Of a stretch of 64,000 nt of DNA, positions 1 through 12,589 are shown piece after piece. A program made the translations under genes and the position numbers. The stretch's first letter is position 1. The number at the start of each line of letters is the position of its first letter. Under the pieces are notes generated by a model, which had not been told where the DNA came from, did no database searches, and saw only the letters and a program-made list of their open reading frames with translations. This DNA comes from Quercus robur. Its lineage: Eukaryota > Streptophyta > Magnoliopsida > Fagales > Fagaceae. The stretch is from contig NC_065543.1 in NCBI RefSeq assembly GCF_932294415.1, positions 30,523,530-30,587,529 of the forward strand, in the 5' to 3' direction.

Positions 1-810
1 TGGGTTTCACGTGTCTCTCCCTCCTTGGGCTTGAATGCCACTTATCACAAGGTCAGATAATGATCTGTAAGTGCATAAACTTGCTTCGAACCCACATCTC
101 TTTGTGTGCTCTTTTTAGTTTTTAATATCATGGGTTAATAACTACTATGGACAATTGCGATATATGCTCCCACATCACTTTCAATGTTCCTGTGTTTCTA
201 CCATTTTAATTCTCCTATCCCTATCTTGTCACTTGTCACGTTTATAACAACAAAAGTAAAAATTAATAATGCAAACAGTCATACCACGAGAGTTATAGTG
301 TAATTTGCCCTCCTGCTTTCAACTAAGTAAAAATAATTTTTAACTCAAATGCATTATTTTGTAACCATTTTCCTATTGAATCTACCGAAAAACTTAGCTT
401 GCACGCGAAAAGGAACCAGAATTGAGAAAGGCACCTGTAAATTACTTGCATTTTATGCATCGTAAACAAAACTTTAATTTCCCCATGAATGATTTGTTCA
501 TGATACTATTACAGTATTACTAATCCCCAACAACTTTAGAGGTACCACAATAAACCTTTAGATCTAACCAGCACTGTAACTAGCTAGAATACAGCCAAAG
601 TCACCCAGCCCCACCACTCTTTTTGGCCCCTTTGCTCCGATTCCAGCACCCACAAGGTCACCACTACCAACACCTTTATATCACACCCTCACACAACATC
701 ATAAAAGTAAAAGCAAAAGCAATAACCCACACACAACATACCGCAGTTTCCTCTCTCTTTCTCACGCTAACACAACAAACAAAGATCCTTCCTTTGTACC
801 AAAAAAAATA
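1..810. promoter_or_regulatory. 5' flank of the SPARK-type gene, no other gene seen
   Basis: AT-rich intergenic DNA followed by the presumed promoter and 5' leader of the gene that starts at 811. A weak TATA-like stretch (TTTATATCA) lies near 675-683, about 130 bp before the ATG, followed by a CT-rich leader near 745-770 of a kind common in plant 5' UTRs. A short open frame at 623-811 lies in this leader and shows no family resemblance. No transposon ends were recognised. Confidence 0.4.
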
Positions 811-3469
811 ATGTCCTCCAACCCACCTTTCTTTACTTTCTTCTTAGTTTTCTTCCTCTCAATTCTCTTGCCCACTTTTCTGGGTCTTCCCAACCCGGAC
901 CCGGCTTCAATCCAATCATTCCTCCCAAACCCATCTCCACAAGCAACAATTCCTGCATTCCCTGAACAATCCAATGTAGTTGGGTGCCCATTAGACCTCC
1001 CAGATGAGCTTTTCCATGGCATAAACACTGCTTGTAGTGCCACCGATGGTCAGCTCCATCATAGCCGATGCTGTCCTGTACTTGCTGCTTGGCTCTACTC
1101 AGCTTACTCTTCCACAGCCCTTGGAAGAGCAAGTAGAGTTAGCAGCACAGCCAATAGCACCACCCCATCCTATGACATGCCACTTCTGCCTGATGATTCA
1201 GAAACATGTGTGGAGGACTTGGGAAAAGCACTCAAGGGAAGAGGAATTGAGTTAACAAGACCCAATGAGACTTGTGACTTGGTGTACTGTTATTGTGGAA
1301 TAAGGTTACACCCATTGAGTTGTCCTGAAGCTTTTTCAGTGAACCAGCAAGGGAAGCTTGTTGGGGATGAGAATGTGAAGAGGTTAGAGAAAGATTGCTT
1401 GAGTAGTAGCACCAATGTGAATGAATTCCCAGGTCTTGGTGGGTGCTCCAAGTGCTTGAATAGTCTCTATCTGGTAAGTGCTTCTTTTCTCAAATTGGTT
1501 AGTTGTTTCATAACATTCTCTCTCTTTCTTTTCTTTTTTTGGTTCCATCTTCGTTTGTTTTGATTTGTACTTACAATGACTGAAGAGAATGAAACTCTTT
1601 TTCTGGGTTAGGACTTAGGAGTCTTTCTCAATGTTTGGTATTTGGGAAAGTTTGTCCTGCTTTTTCTTCATTTTGATTACTGTGTCAAACTCTAGCCTTT
1701 AAGGTGTAATTATTCTAGACGCGCCATGAGAGCGAGTCTATTGCTTGTCGGGCTCGGTAACAAAAAGAAGAATTTGATGATGGACCAACGCTACCTTATC
1801 TTAAACCTAGGAGCTGCCAAAATAGATGAATTTTTTAAGATAAAGAAATCGAATCAAAGTTTGGCCTATATTTCTATTTCTAGAATATAGAAATAATAAA
1901 TACCTCAAATTATAGTCTCATAAAATATAACCCCGAATTGTTTTGTATCTCATTTCAGTTTCAATGTAATTTCCTATTAAAAAAAAAAAAAAAAATCACA
2001 ATGTGATGAGAAAACAAAAGGATGAAAAAAGAGTAGTTTTTTACACGCGCTAAAACGCGAGTTGGAATGTATCTATAATTTAGGCTTACTGTTATTTTAA
2101 CCGTTGTTTATCGGATTACCCGCGAGTTTCTCACTTTTTTTTGTTTTTTTTCATAATCAAAAACTGTAGACAGGAACGCTGGACACAACTCGTACGCCTC
2201 AATCACATTGTGGCATTTTATATGTCCATAGACACGCATGCATCAATTATCTTTTTTTTTGGTTGTAACATGTATCAATAATTATACATTGGATACTATG
2301 TTTAATGGTTTTAATTGGTCCAAAACCAGTTTAAACTTCATTATAGACAACATGTTCTGTGCAATCTTAACAGTGTGTATTCTTGTACGATTTTATTTTT
2401 AACAGTTTATTTGTACAGTGCATCATTTGTCATACCAAATATGAACTTTGGAACTAAAGGCAAACTCATGAGATCTTATCCACAACATATGTCGTAGCCT
2501 ATTACACATCTTTTTCACTGTTTTGCTGACAGTAGGTAACAGAAACTTGTGCAATCTAGTGTTTGATTTGTACTTCTAATGGTTTTATTTTATTTTTAAT
2601 TTTTAATTGGCAAATTAATCTGGTTGTTATTTTCAAGTTCACTAAGCTTTTCAATATGCATTTTGTTTATTTATCCTGTCAATTATTATTTTTTTTAAAA
2701 TTAATCTAATTGTTTGTTAGTTTAATCATTTTTAATTATTAGTTTAAATTGCAAGATAGATTTGTACATAATTAAGAAATTCCCAATTTCTAATTGTTTC
2801 TAATCAATTTTTGGCATATTGCAATGACATTGTTAAAATTTTTTAGCTAGTTTCTACAATTTAATCCTGGTCTCCAAAGTACAGCATCAACATTCTTAGT
2901 TTCTTACATACTCATTGTTTTTTCTGTTCTTAAATACGTGTTGGTTAGATGACTTAATTCACTGTAAGAATAGGCTTTTATAAAGAACTGAATCTGCAGC
3001 TTTAAAATAGATTGTGATGTTGCACCTACTAAATTTTGGTCATTTAGAACTTCATTCACCAAACATCTGTTTGTCCAATCAGTGGTCATAAATGATGTTT
3101 TCTAATTAAAACAATAATTTTATGTAGCTTAACAAAAAGAAAACTTTCAATTCAAGCAAATCAGAGGACAGGACCACCAAAATGCACAACAAAGATTGTC
3201 AACTAATGGGTATGACATGGCTCCTTGCCAAGAATCGAACGGCATACATTCACACAGTTTCAGCAGTCTTACGAGCTATCATGTTGAGCAAAGATGGTTC
3301 CGATCCCCAGTCGTGCACTCTCAACAGCGATGGAATGCCTCTAGCCGTTGATTCGTATGAAATCTCCAGTCATTCATCATCAAACACCCTTAGAGCACCC
3401 ATTTTCAGCATGTTATCATTTTGTTTGCTATATATGTTTTGCATTGTATTGTCCACCCATTTTTACTAG
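811..3469 (+). CDS. SPARK-domain GPI-anchored protein (At4g28100-like), two exons
   Basis: Exon 1 is 811-1473 and exon 2 is 3128-3469, joined in phase 0 across a GT-AG intron (1474-3127), giving 334 residues. Residues 1-25 form a hydrophobic signal peptide. The body is cysteine-rich (C59, C75, C87, C88, C133, C155, C160, C162, C171, C196, C212, C215) with motifs GCPLDL, RCCPVLAAWLY, CYCGIRLHPLSC and GGCSKCLNSLY. Exon 2 supplies SEDRTTKMHNKDCQLMG and WLLAKNRTAY, which I recognise from the At4g28100 family. N-glycosylation sites include NSTT and NETC. A Ser-rich stretch followed by a C-terminal hydrophobic tail (about residues 302-331) fits a GPI-anchor signal, so the product should sit on the outer face of the plasma membrane. 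The molecular role of this family is poorly known. The exon 2 start is fixed by TTTATGTAG and by the unbroken frame. The length is close to the roughly 300 residues of the family. No lesions are seen. Confidence 0.9.
1474..3127 (+). other. Single intron of the SPARK-type gene
   Basis: This 1654-bp intron has a consensus GTAAGTG donor and a TGTAG acceptor after a T-rich stretch. It is AT-rich with homopolymer A near 1980-1995. I see no complete transposon in it. The open frames at 2315-2497 (+) and 2904-3089 (-) have no family resemblance. Confidence 0.75.
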
Positions 3470-4208
3470 AGCTGTAGATTAGAAGCTTCCACTGGAAAGT
3501 TTTAACTGCTACATTTTGTAGTTCTTGTACTCTATTCTGTTCCTGGTAATTAATATGACATGCCCAGTTTCTACTTTGTGTCTGTTGGTGTAATGTAGTG
3601 TAGGTAAATTGGAATGTGTTGGTTTTTGTTTTGGGGTTTTCTGAGGATAGAAGATAAGGCTTTCCGTCCATATTTGAAAGAAAATCTTGAAGTGGGCCTC
3701 CAATAACATGTGCTATAGAGACTACTGCTTTGCTTTGGAGAGACCAATTGTTCATAAATGGTTAACTTGTTTGGTGTCATTATTTTGGGACAGTTGTGTG
3801 TCACGGGAAAATTTATGGAATGTCAACGTCTCCCATACAAATACAAGTCACAACAACGGATGGATCTTTATCTTCTATGGTTTTTATATGCAGAAGATGA
3901 AGGATTGGGTTATTGGCAAATTGGCTGCCCACTGACCAGGACAAACAAAAATGTTCTATATCATTCGAATTTTTCACGCATCTATAGGATTTTTTATTTT
4001 ATTTTTTTATTTTAATTTTTTAAAATTTATTTATTTATTTATAGATACGGTAGAATTTAAATTGATGACGTTCACTTCATGATAACTTCTCTTATTATCA
4101 AGTTAAGACACTTACCACCTGCTTCCAACTTTTCTCCACCAAAGAAAAAGAGAGAACAATTTTTTTTTAATATTTTTAATTCTTGTCTAATTTTGTATCA
4201 TGTGTCAA
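3470..4208. other. 3' UTR and intergenic DNA
   Basis: Downstream of the stop codon. The first few hundred bases are less AT-rich and are probably 3' UTR. From about 3970 the sequence becomes AT-rich intergenic DNA. Several overlapping open frames on both strands here (3405-4015) have no recognisable domains, and none is credible as a gene. Confidence 0.4.
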
Positions 4209-4782
4209 GGGCAGTAAATGAATCAAGTTTTGTCGAATATTGAATGTTTAAGCTCAGCTCGACAATAAATATAAAATGTTCAAGTTTGGCTTGAGCTTGA
4301 ACCAAGCTTATAAACTATGTTTGAGTTTGAACTTGTCAGAAAGTCTAAAAACTTGAGCTTGGTTTAATTCATTAATCAAGTCGAGCTCAAGCTCGAACTC
4401 AAACTACATATCAAGCTTTGAGTTGAAGATCCAATATAGGTATATTATCAAGCTCATTTGGTTTGAAAATGTGATCTCTACTCCCAATTAATTAAATGCT
4501 TAGTAAAATATGAGTTTATTTTTCAAGATCAAATCAAATTTATTACCAAGCCTATAATGCAGTCTAAGCTCATATTATTATTTTTATTTTTTATTGAGCT
4601 CTATTGTTCACAACATTGTTCATGAACTTTTTATTTTTTTATTTTTATGCTGTTGTTGTTGTTGTTCTCCTAAAATTAAGGCTCAAGCTTGACTCGTTTA
4701 TAAACAAACAAACAAACATGAATGAGTTTTTATCGAGTCAAATCCAATTTTTTTAAGAACAATTTGATTCATTTATAACCCT
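4209..4782. mobile_element. Old interspersed repeat with inverted ends, hAT-like
   Basis: The two ends are imperfect inverted repeats: GTAAATGAATCAAG near 4214 and TTGATTCATTTATAACCCT near 4764. The interior is full of AAGCTTGAGCTCGA-type words (for example 4262-4420 and 4680-4700). The same type of sequence flanks the nest at 46.9-53.9 kb. No target duplication could be matched, so the hAT assignment rests on general look only. No coding capacity. Confidence 0.4.
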
Positions 4783-5437
4783 AACCTGTCCAATTTATTT
4801 TTCTTAACTATGGTGTTAAGTGACCTAGTCATAATTTTCAGCATGAAAGCCAACACAATAACCTCACTCACCTAGGTAAGACCACTTCATCATTATTACC
4901 ACTATTGAATATTTTTGTGGAAATATGGAATACAAATTTAATTTATATAATCTAAAAGCTAAAGAGTAGCATTTAATATTGCTACATTCCCGTTGAGCCA
5001 CACTAGTAGACATCATTACCATTCTTTTTCCTGAATTTCTCATATAATTTTAAAATACTTTTCCTAAATTTTAAAATACTCTTAAAAGGAAAATGATTCA
5101 CAGCCCTATCTCCACCATAAAGTCCAATATTTATAACTTTAAAAATTCAAAGGACCTGAAATTATAGTCATTAATATCAACATCAGTTATTTTTAAACTT
5201 TTTTTATGTTCATAATTTGATTAAGGTTCTTTTCTGGAAATCATCTTAAAAAAAGTGTTCAGGTGTTTATGTTAGATATGGTGTTCATTTTATTGGTTGT
5301 AATTTAAATGCCACAGACGATCTCTATGTGAAATGGCACCTTCTACTTTGGTTGTAAGAATAACTGAATAAGGTGGAAGAGAGTGAAATCGTGGATTCAT
5401 GATCTAGTATACTAAAAAGGGCCTGGAAAGTTTCTAA
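4783..5437. other. AT-rich intergenic DNA, nothing recognised
   Basis: No gene, RNA or element ends could be supported in this stretch. Confidence 0.4.
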
Positions 5438-5801
5438 GAGCATCCGTAGCAAATGTTCCAAAAATTATGTCATTTTACCACATCAAATGCCTGCTTTATT
5501 ATTTTACCACATCATTTTACAACATCTCATTTATCAGATGTTTTATAATTCAATTCTATACATTAAAATAATATTTACTACACATTAAAATAATATTTAC
5601 TACTCATCAACACAATAAACAAACAACAAATAATATACCACATATCTTCCGTACCGTGGCAAATTTGCCACGGTACTGTTCAATGTTGCAAAAAAAAAAC
5701 AATATCCCACATCTACTAAATGGGCTAAAATTGGGTTTGGTGTGGGATATGTGCCAAATATTTAGCATTTGGCACATATCCCACATCTAGTGTGGGTGCT
5801 C
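5438..5801. mobile_element. PIF/Harbinger (Tourist-like) MITE, 364 bp
   Basis: Terminal inverted repeats GAGCATCCGTA (left) and TGTGGGTGCTC (right) are flanked on both sides by TAA (5435-5437 and 5802-5804), the target-site type of PIF/Harbinger elements. The right half contains further inverted pairs, such as the ATATCCCACATCTA words near 5700 and 5780. There is no coding capacity, so it would have needed a transposase in trans. Confidence 0.75.
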
Positions 5802-6789
5802 TAAAAAAGGGGGTCTGGAATTTAATTAAGGTTTGATATAAATCAAAGTCTCTATTCACAAGATTTTAATTGAACATTTATTTGCCTTGGCTTTAATTCA
5901 ATCCGGATCTCAAACCTTTGTTGTTCTTGTTGTTTATTATAAAGTTTATGAAATTGAAAAAAAAAAAAAAAAAAAAAAACGTGTGAGAAGTTTTTACATA
6001 TTCATCTATTAATTTTTTTTTGAAAAAGTTCATCTACTTAATTTAGGTGTTTATAACTATAGAATTAAATAATAATTCATGCAAAACCAAAAATAGCAAA
6101 AATTGTCTATACATATTCATCATGGATGATTTTAACTTTACATTTAACTTTGCATTTATATATTCATATGCTTTAATTTAGATATTTATAACTAAACAAT
6201 GAAATTTATGAATAAAATAATTAAAACAATTATCTTTCTACTCTTAAAAAAGTCACAAATTTTATTTTTAATTTTTTTACATGTCCATGGAAATTCATTA
6301 AAAAAAACTTTTTTTTTGCTGAAAAAAAAAAAAAAAAAACTTTGACACACCACTAACCTAACCACTAAATACATTAAATTTAAAAAATAAGGCCATTATT
6401 ACTTCAATTACAACCAAATCATTAATTGATTAAGACCAAACTAGATAAATTTCTTTGTATTCCCTTGAAAAATCAGAAAAAAAAAAAAAAAAAAAAACCC
6501 TTTCACATGCTACTAACGTAACCACATATATAACTATTTTGATGAGTTTTATGTCTAATTCTTATTGATAACCATACCATACAAATTACAACTAGTAAGA
6601 GATCGTACTTTACAACATTAGAGACAGAGCTTCCAACTACAAGATATTGGGAAAACAAATTTTCCTTATGTATAAGGTATGTATACTAAGATGAATGAAG
6701 ATCATTGCAAATTTTAGATATGTATATCGTTGAATTTTTATTATGCCACTTCCATTCTAACAATAGTTTCACTCAATCGGGTCCAACTA
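5802..6789. other. AT-rich intergenic DNA with A tracts
   Basis: Contains several long A runs (near 5957, 6322 and 6477). No gene or transposon ends were recognised. Confidence 0.4.
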
Positions 6790-7868
6790 ATGACTATATT
6801 ATCAGTTTCAAAAACGAGCTACAATCTCATCAAGCAACTTTCGAATAAAAATGAGAATTGGAAAGTAAGAGTCAGACTTTGTTGAATGTGGGAAGCTGTC
6901 AACGAAAAAATCTTGAACTAATCAATTTGGACATGGTTCTTATAGATGAACAAGTTAGATTTGAATTAAGAATTTATTTTGTCATATATTCTTTAAGATA
7001 TTGACACCTTAAAAACTAAAATTGTGACTAACAAATTACTTCTTTAACTAGCAGGATGATACTATACATGCTACCATTCAAAAAACCAATGTTGAGAATT
7101 TTCAGCCACAACTACAAAAAGGACAATTATATTCAGTGCCCATCCTTCAAGTAGATATATACTAACAAGCAAAAAGATAGTTATCGGCCTATAAGTAAAG
7201 AGAGAAAAATAAACTTTCTACATTAAATAGTTATTGAGGAGCTAAAAGAGGCTGAAGTTAGTATCTCTCGGCATAAATTTGAATTTATTGATTGCAAACA
7301 ATTGTGGAACACTTTGACAATAACAAAAATTTGACAAGTAGCCTAAAAAGTCTCAAATTTATTTTAAAATAAATTATGTTTCAAATTACTTAATGAACTA
7401 TATTTGTTGCAGACATCATTGGAAAGATGGTGTTGGACTACTAGAAAATAATGTTCATGTTCAAAGATCGACTGTCCCAATGAAAAATATAAGTATCATA
7501 AATCCAGAGTGAACTTTATAATGCACATATGGATTTGTTGTATAATACTACTTCAAAGTTCAAAGTCTTTATGGCTTACATATTTGTTTGCCTCAGAGAA
7601 ATCAAAATAAGAATTACTCTCTAAGGACTAACATCAAATGAAATTAAGGAAAATTTTTACGCCAACAATCCAGGACCCTTTGTCATAATAGTGACATTTA
7701 CTATTGTGAAAACATTTAGAGGTAATAATTTTTTTTTAAACATATCTATTAATTTAGATAATTAACATATTTTTATTAAGTATAGGATTTCTCATCTACA
7801 AGTGCAACGAAAGTGTACATCAATTTAGAAATACCTGAAATTGCAACCTTGATTGATAGATGTTTATA

Positions 7869-7899
<31 letters not shown>

Positions 7900-8459
7900 T
7901 TCCCATACCATACTTTTACTCTAATTGATTAATTTTTTAAAATAATCCTAATACATTAATTTAGTACAATAACAATCTTCATATCAAATAATTGTTAGCT
8001 ATGTTTTAATTTTAATCTTCTATCATGAAAGAAATGTAGAAAATACTCAAATTGAAGGAATTCCTCTACAACTCAAGGAAGAAATATTGCATGAAAAAAA
8101 GATCACAAAAAATAGAAGGATAATCAAGCAAATAATATCCTTGGAATGGGAGTTAGATGATCAGATACTCAACATTTTTTTTTCCAATAATATTATACCA
8201 ATAATATATTTAGTTCCATCAATATATATATATATATATATATAGTTTTCAATAAGCTTAACAAAAATGTAATTTTTTTTCTTTTATATTGTTGGAAATT
8301 GTATTCACATGCCTTGCAACAATAGAAAATATTGAAACAAACTTTGGATGGTACTTTATTGGATGCGCAAAGTGCAACAAAAAAATAAAATCTTAAAATA
8401 ATTTTTGGTGCAGCAATTGCAAAAGTAACTTTGATTTTCAAATTCCAAGGTAAAATATA
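6790..8459 (+). pseudogene. RPA1-like (replication protein A 70-kDa-like) pseudogene
   Basis: Scattered + strand segments match, in order, the plant RPA1-like architecture of three OB folds with a C-terminal zinc finger. After ATG 6790 come NLIKQLSNKNENWKVRVRLC, then MWEAVNEK and NLELINLDMVLIDEQVRF (first OB fold). Then LQKGQLYSVPILQV (7111-7152), YRPISKERKINFL (about 7170) and VKELKEAEVSISRHKFEFID (about 7236-7295), then VADIIGKMV (about 7407), PFVIIVTFTIVKTFRG (7676-7722) and SSTSATKVYINLEIPE (about 7792-7845). The last piece is IETNFGWYFIGCAKCNKK followed in another frame by FWCSNCKSNFDFQIPR (about 8320-8450), the C4 zinc finger. A stop lies after VRLC, the frame shifts soon after it and again in the last exon, and further stops occur in the middle. 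A GT-AG pair near 7722-7787 looks like a retained intron, so this is not a processed copy. It could be a host gene copy or one left by a Helitron, because plant Helitrons often carry RPA-like genes. Confidence 0.75.
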
Positions 8460-9890
8460 AATTACATAAAGTCACGTGGGATCCAATTAAAATAGGGGAT
8501 AAAAACCCATGATACACATCTTAAATCATAATTCAAACATTATATTAAAAGAATTTAACTCAATTGGTAAGTATTAATTTCATCATGTTTTTAACGGAGT
8601 TATCCATGGTTCAAATGAATCAAATCCCCTACTCCCTACTAAAAAAAAAGAAAAAAAAAAAAGTAAGAATACTGTTTTAGAGGAGGAAATGTGAAATAAT
8701 GCTATGAACTACGTCACATTTGTCCTTTTTTTGAGGTTTTGTTTTTCTTCCATTCAAGTATGAGTATTGGATTTCTTTGAATGTTTTTTTTATAAAAAGA
8801 GGATATGTTATTTTAAAAAAATATTTGCATGTTTATAATGATAGCGTGTTAAGCCTAACACCAAAAAGTTTAGAGATTTGTTTATTGTTTTTGGAGTCTC
8901 ACATCGATTAAAAAAGACATAATTCTTGTTGAGAATATTAGTCTCACGTTAATAAGAAAAATAGAAAATAGGTAAGGATGCGTGATAGTTCATATAAATA
9001 GGATTTTGGTGTAGCTTTTTATCGGGTATGTGAGATGGAAGACAAAGTTTTGTATAATGTGTTAATGTGACAGCACCTTTTTGTATATTGAGGTTTGTGT
9101 TCGTTTATGTTGTGAGCTTTAAGAACACTTGTGACTATTTTTATTTTTATTTTTTTATAGAGATAATTACAATATGCTGCTAGTCTCGTAACTTAAACAT
9201 TTTCCCCCCTAAACTCCTAAGCACTTGTGACTATGATTGCAAAAAAAAAAAAAAAAAATCACCCTTGCTTTACCACTACGCACCATTAACACAATAGTCA
9301 CTATACAAGTGTAAGTGTTTGTGGAGTGTAAGGGGAAAAGATCAGGATTCAAATATTTAGGAGAGAATTTCATACACATATATACTTAGATAAAGCTAAA
9401 ATAGAATTTTTATCTTATATAAAAAAGATAAATCATCATGACTGCTTTTAAATTGCCAATCTCAAACTTTAAACTTTGGATTCCAAACAAAAAATAATCA
9501 AAACTAAATAACTTAACAACACACATTCATTTCATTTTAAAGAAAATCAAACAATGTTTAAATCCCACTCTCAACAGTGTTTATGTTTTTATCTCAAAAA
9601 AAAAAAAAAAAAATCAAACAATTAAAAAACATGTTTGATATTCCTAGACACATCACACACCCTATCATGCAATGTACAATAAGTCAATAAGAGAATTGGG
9701 CAGTGGTGATGTTTTTTTTTTTGTTTGCTATCATTGTCATATCGTCAATAAGGATACCTTGGGCCTTTTTGTTTGGATGGCCCAAATGGTATCTTGCTAT
9801 TCCGGCCCGGTCCTTGGGTGTGGGAATAGAGATACCAAACTGCTTTCAAATTTGTGTTTTATATGCTTCCCTGTTGTATTCTTTTACGAG
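8460..9890. other. AT-rich intergenic DNA, nothing recognised
   Basis: A TCTCACATCGATT word near 8897 and a CATATAAATAGG word near 8992 occur but do not make a convincing promoter. An A tract lies at about 9241-9258. The open frame at 9672-10004 is interrupted by a MITE-like repeat and shows no domain. Confidence 0.35.
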
Positions 9891-10050
9891 AGATGCTACA
9901 TCTATAATATTTTTACAACAAATCACAGGTGGTTAGTTGTTATTGGTTCAAATTTGAAACTAACATTAAGATTACTTTTTTGCCCTAATAATAACAACCA
10001 GTAACAACCTGCCACTTAGGATTTGTTGTAAAAATGTTGTAGACATATCT
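9891..10050. mobile_element. Small foldback MITE, about 160 bp
   Basis: The left arm (words CTACATCTATAATATTTTTA and CAACAAATC) pairs with an inverted right arm (GATTTGTTG then TAAAAATGTTGTAGACAT). The arms extend about 50 bp with a short centre. The superfamily is not certain because no target duplication could be matched. Confidence 0.6.
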
Positions 10051-11722
10051 TTTCTCTTCTTTTATTGTTTTGCATATTTTTGTGGGCTTGTTTTAATTGA
10101 CTCAATAATCAATATACGAGTGTTTTGGCTAAATGTTGCCCAAATCAGAGTTTATAGGGCTACATATCTACTGTCTACCGTTCAAAGTTTTTTGTTGTTG
10201 TTGTTGTTATTGAAAAAGGAGAGATGCGAAGTTCGGTACTAAGGCAGCAGAATTGTTCAAAAAAAGCGACACCCCCTATGCTGCTTTTGCAAGAGAGAGT
10301 ACACTTTTTTGAGTTCTTTAACTACACAAATATAAATGTCACTTTCTCCTTCAACTCATCGCTTCCTATATATTTCCCTTATTTCTTGAGCTAGCATCTA
10401 TTTTCTTCAAGTTATACGAGCTGTTTTGGCTGCCACTTCATACTTGCTAGCATGATGTCTTGGAGCTCGACTTGTTACGGCCTAGATAAATATATGGGTT
10501 GTCCGCAACCAAGATAAATTTCTATACATTACACTCTCATTATATATTTGTACACATATTTACTTGGTGTTCACGATACATTTATTAGTATGACTTTAAT
10601 GATATATACTAACGTATTTCTTTGACACTTATTCGAATATGTAAAGCCTCATGGTTTAAATTACCTACTCATGAGAATGTTCTTTCTCACTAGTTTGCTC
10701 ATTATATATTTCTATATATCTTAAAAGGTTGCTAGCCGCATCTATTGGCATGAATTAAATGCCATGCATATTAACTTGGACATTGACAATTTATATCCAT
10801 TTCAATTGATAAATATATTTGTTTATTGCTAAATATATTTTCTTATTTCAATTTCACATGCCTCATGGCCTAATATATGTCCTCCAATTTATTTATAAAC
10901 CATAATTTAAATTATTTACGAATGAGATAATTATTATTCTCGTTAATTCATTATTTTTATATCTCATTATATTATATTTTTGCTTAGGAGAAAATTCAAT
11001 GGTAGTGGTCAGTAGGTGACCCATTAGCGTGAATACTATCCCAAAAAGAACCCAAGTCTAACCACTAGCCTATCTAAGAATGATGCGTGTCACCGTCACA
11101 TAAAGAACCCAAGCATAGGCAATCTCATTTTCAGACAAAAAAAGAAAAGAAAAAGTAATCTCTTTAATAATATTCTTGCTAGAGGATATGGTCACTAAAA
11201 ACATTAAGCTCAACTCCCTTTTTTTTGGGGAGGGGATGGGATTGGAAAGAAGGGGAACATGATCCTCTCCATTATGTCCAAATCACACATATAATTATAT
11301 TTTTCTATATCTAATAATGTACAAATTGTCACATTATTTAAAATTTTAAATTGCTGATGGATGTTTTTTTTCTTTCCCTTTATACTATTATTGGATAAGT
11401 AACTCATTAAAACAAAGCATATTAAATATTTATTTAGCAAAAATATAACCCCCATATATATATTTATTTATTTATTCTAGCCTTGGGAGAATTAGAGACA
11501 TGTACACTACGTTTATATTATTTTTTTTAGAAGGAAAGAAAATTGTAAATTTGTGGTTAGGAGTTAGAGATCCTTACTGTATTTTTCATCTGTGAAAAAT
11601 AATATATCTCTTTTGTTTAGATTGTTGTTATATTTTTCTTATATTGACTAGTATAATTTTAGACATGTAAAATGATATTTATTATTTAAATAATTTAAAG
11701 TTCAATTAATTTGTATTATATG
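10051..11722. other. AT-rich intergenic DNA, nothing recognised
   Basis: No supported gene or complete element. The - strand frame at 11210-11455 is low complexity. The last five bases (ATATG) are the target duplication of the LTR element that follows. Confidence 0.4.
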
Positions 11723-12589
11723 TGTGGGGCCCGACAACAGATGGGCCAAATCCACCTGTTCACAGGAAGACTTAAGGCCCAAGCCGAAGAAGATAGTAGT
11801 CCAAGCCCAATAACGCAAAGCATCAATGGGCCAGAGAAGCCGCCGAGGAGGGTACAGCCCTCGGCTGGCCCAGAACTACACTAAGGAAAGGGGTAAAAGT
11901 GGCATAGGGATAATCTTGTAAGAAATCTAAAATATCTAGGAAAGGCTGCCCATACTACCTGCCCTAGACAGAGCTTTGCCTCTCACAGAGTCGTGTTTCT
12001 TTAGCCTACTCAACCACTCCCCAACAACTCGGGTCTAAAACTGATGGGACAAGTATCAGTCTTGAAAGGGTCGACCCTACACGTGGACGAAGGAAATTGA
12101 ACGCATGCGAGTATAAAAGAAAAAATATGTAACCTAAAGTAGGGGCTCCTCCAGTCCCACTGAAAGGAGAAAGTGCTTCAGAGGCAAAGATATTGGAACC
12201 ATGCATAAATATCTTAACAAAACCACAGCCGGGTAAACATGACTTAGCCTTTCGATCCCACTCTCTACAAATGATATTGTATGGGCCCATTTACGTGCGA
12301 ACCCAACCCAACTGCGGTTTAACGCAAATCGTGTGCCTACAATTGGCGCCGTCTGTGGGAAGGCTTGCGTGTTAGCTCGAGCGGTGGCGAGGTTGAGTTT
12401 CTGTCGAACAAGGGACTATGAGGACGCCTGTATCACCGGCGACGCATTGTTGCTATTCCAACATAGGCTCCCACTAGGGGCTACGTTCCACGGTGTCAAC
12501 GACATGGGCAAGCCTAGGGGCTTCAAACATCAGGCCGACTTCCTCCACCTTATTCGAGGAGCAAAACCTTCGGAAGAATAAGCAAGTAA

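Noticed and set aside
762-1255. Open frames on the - strand and in another + frame over the first exon of the SPARK-type gene.
   Set aside because: They overlap the well-supported reading frame and show no domains.
8890-9005. TCTCACATCGATT followed by CATATAAATAGG resembles the USE plus TATA of plant snRNA genes.
   Set aside because: The spacing is about 100 bp instead of the usual ~30, and no snRNA-like sequence follows.
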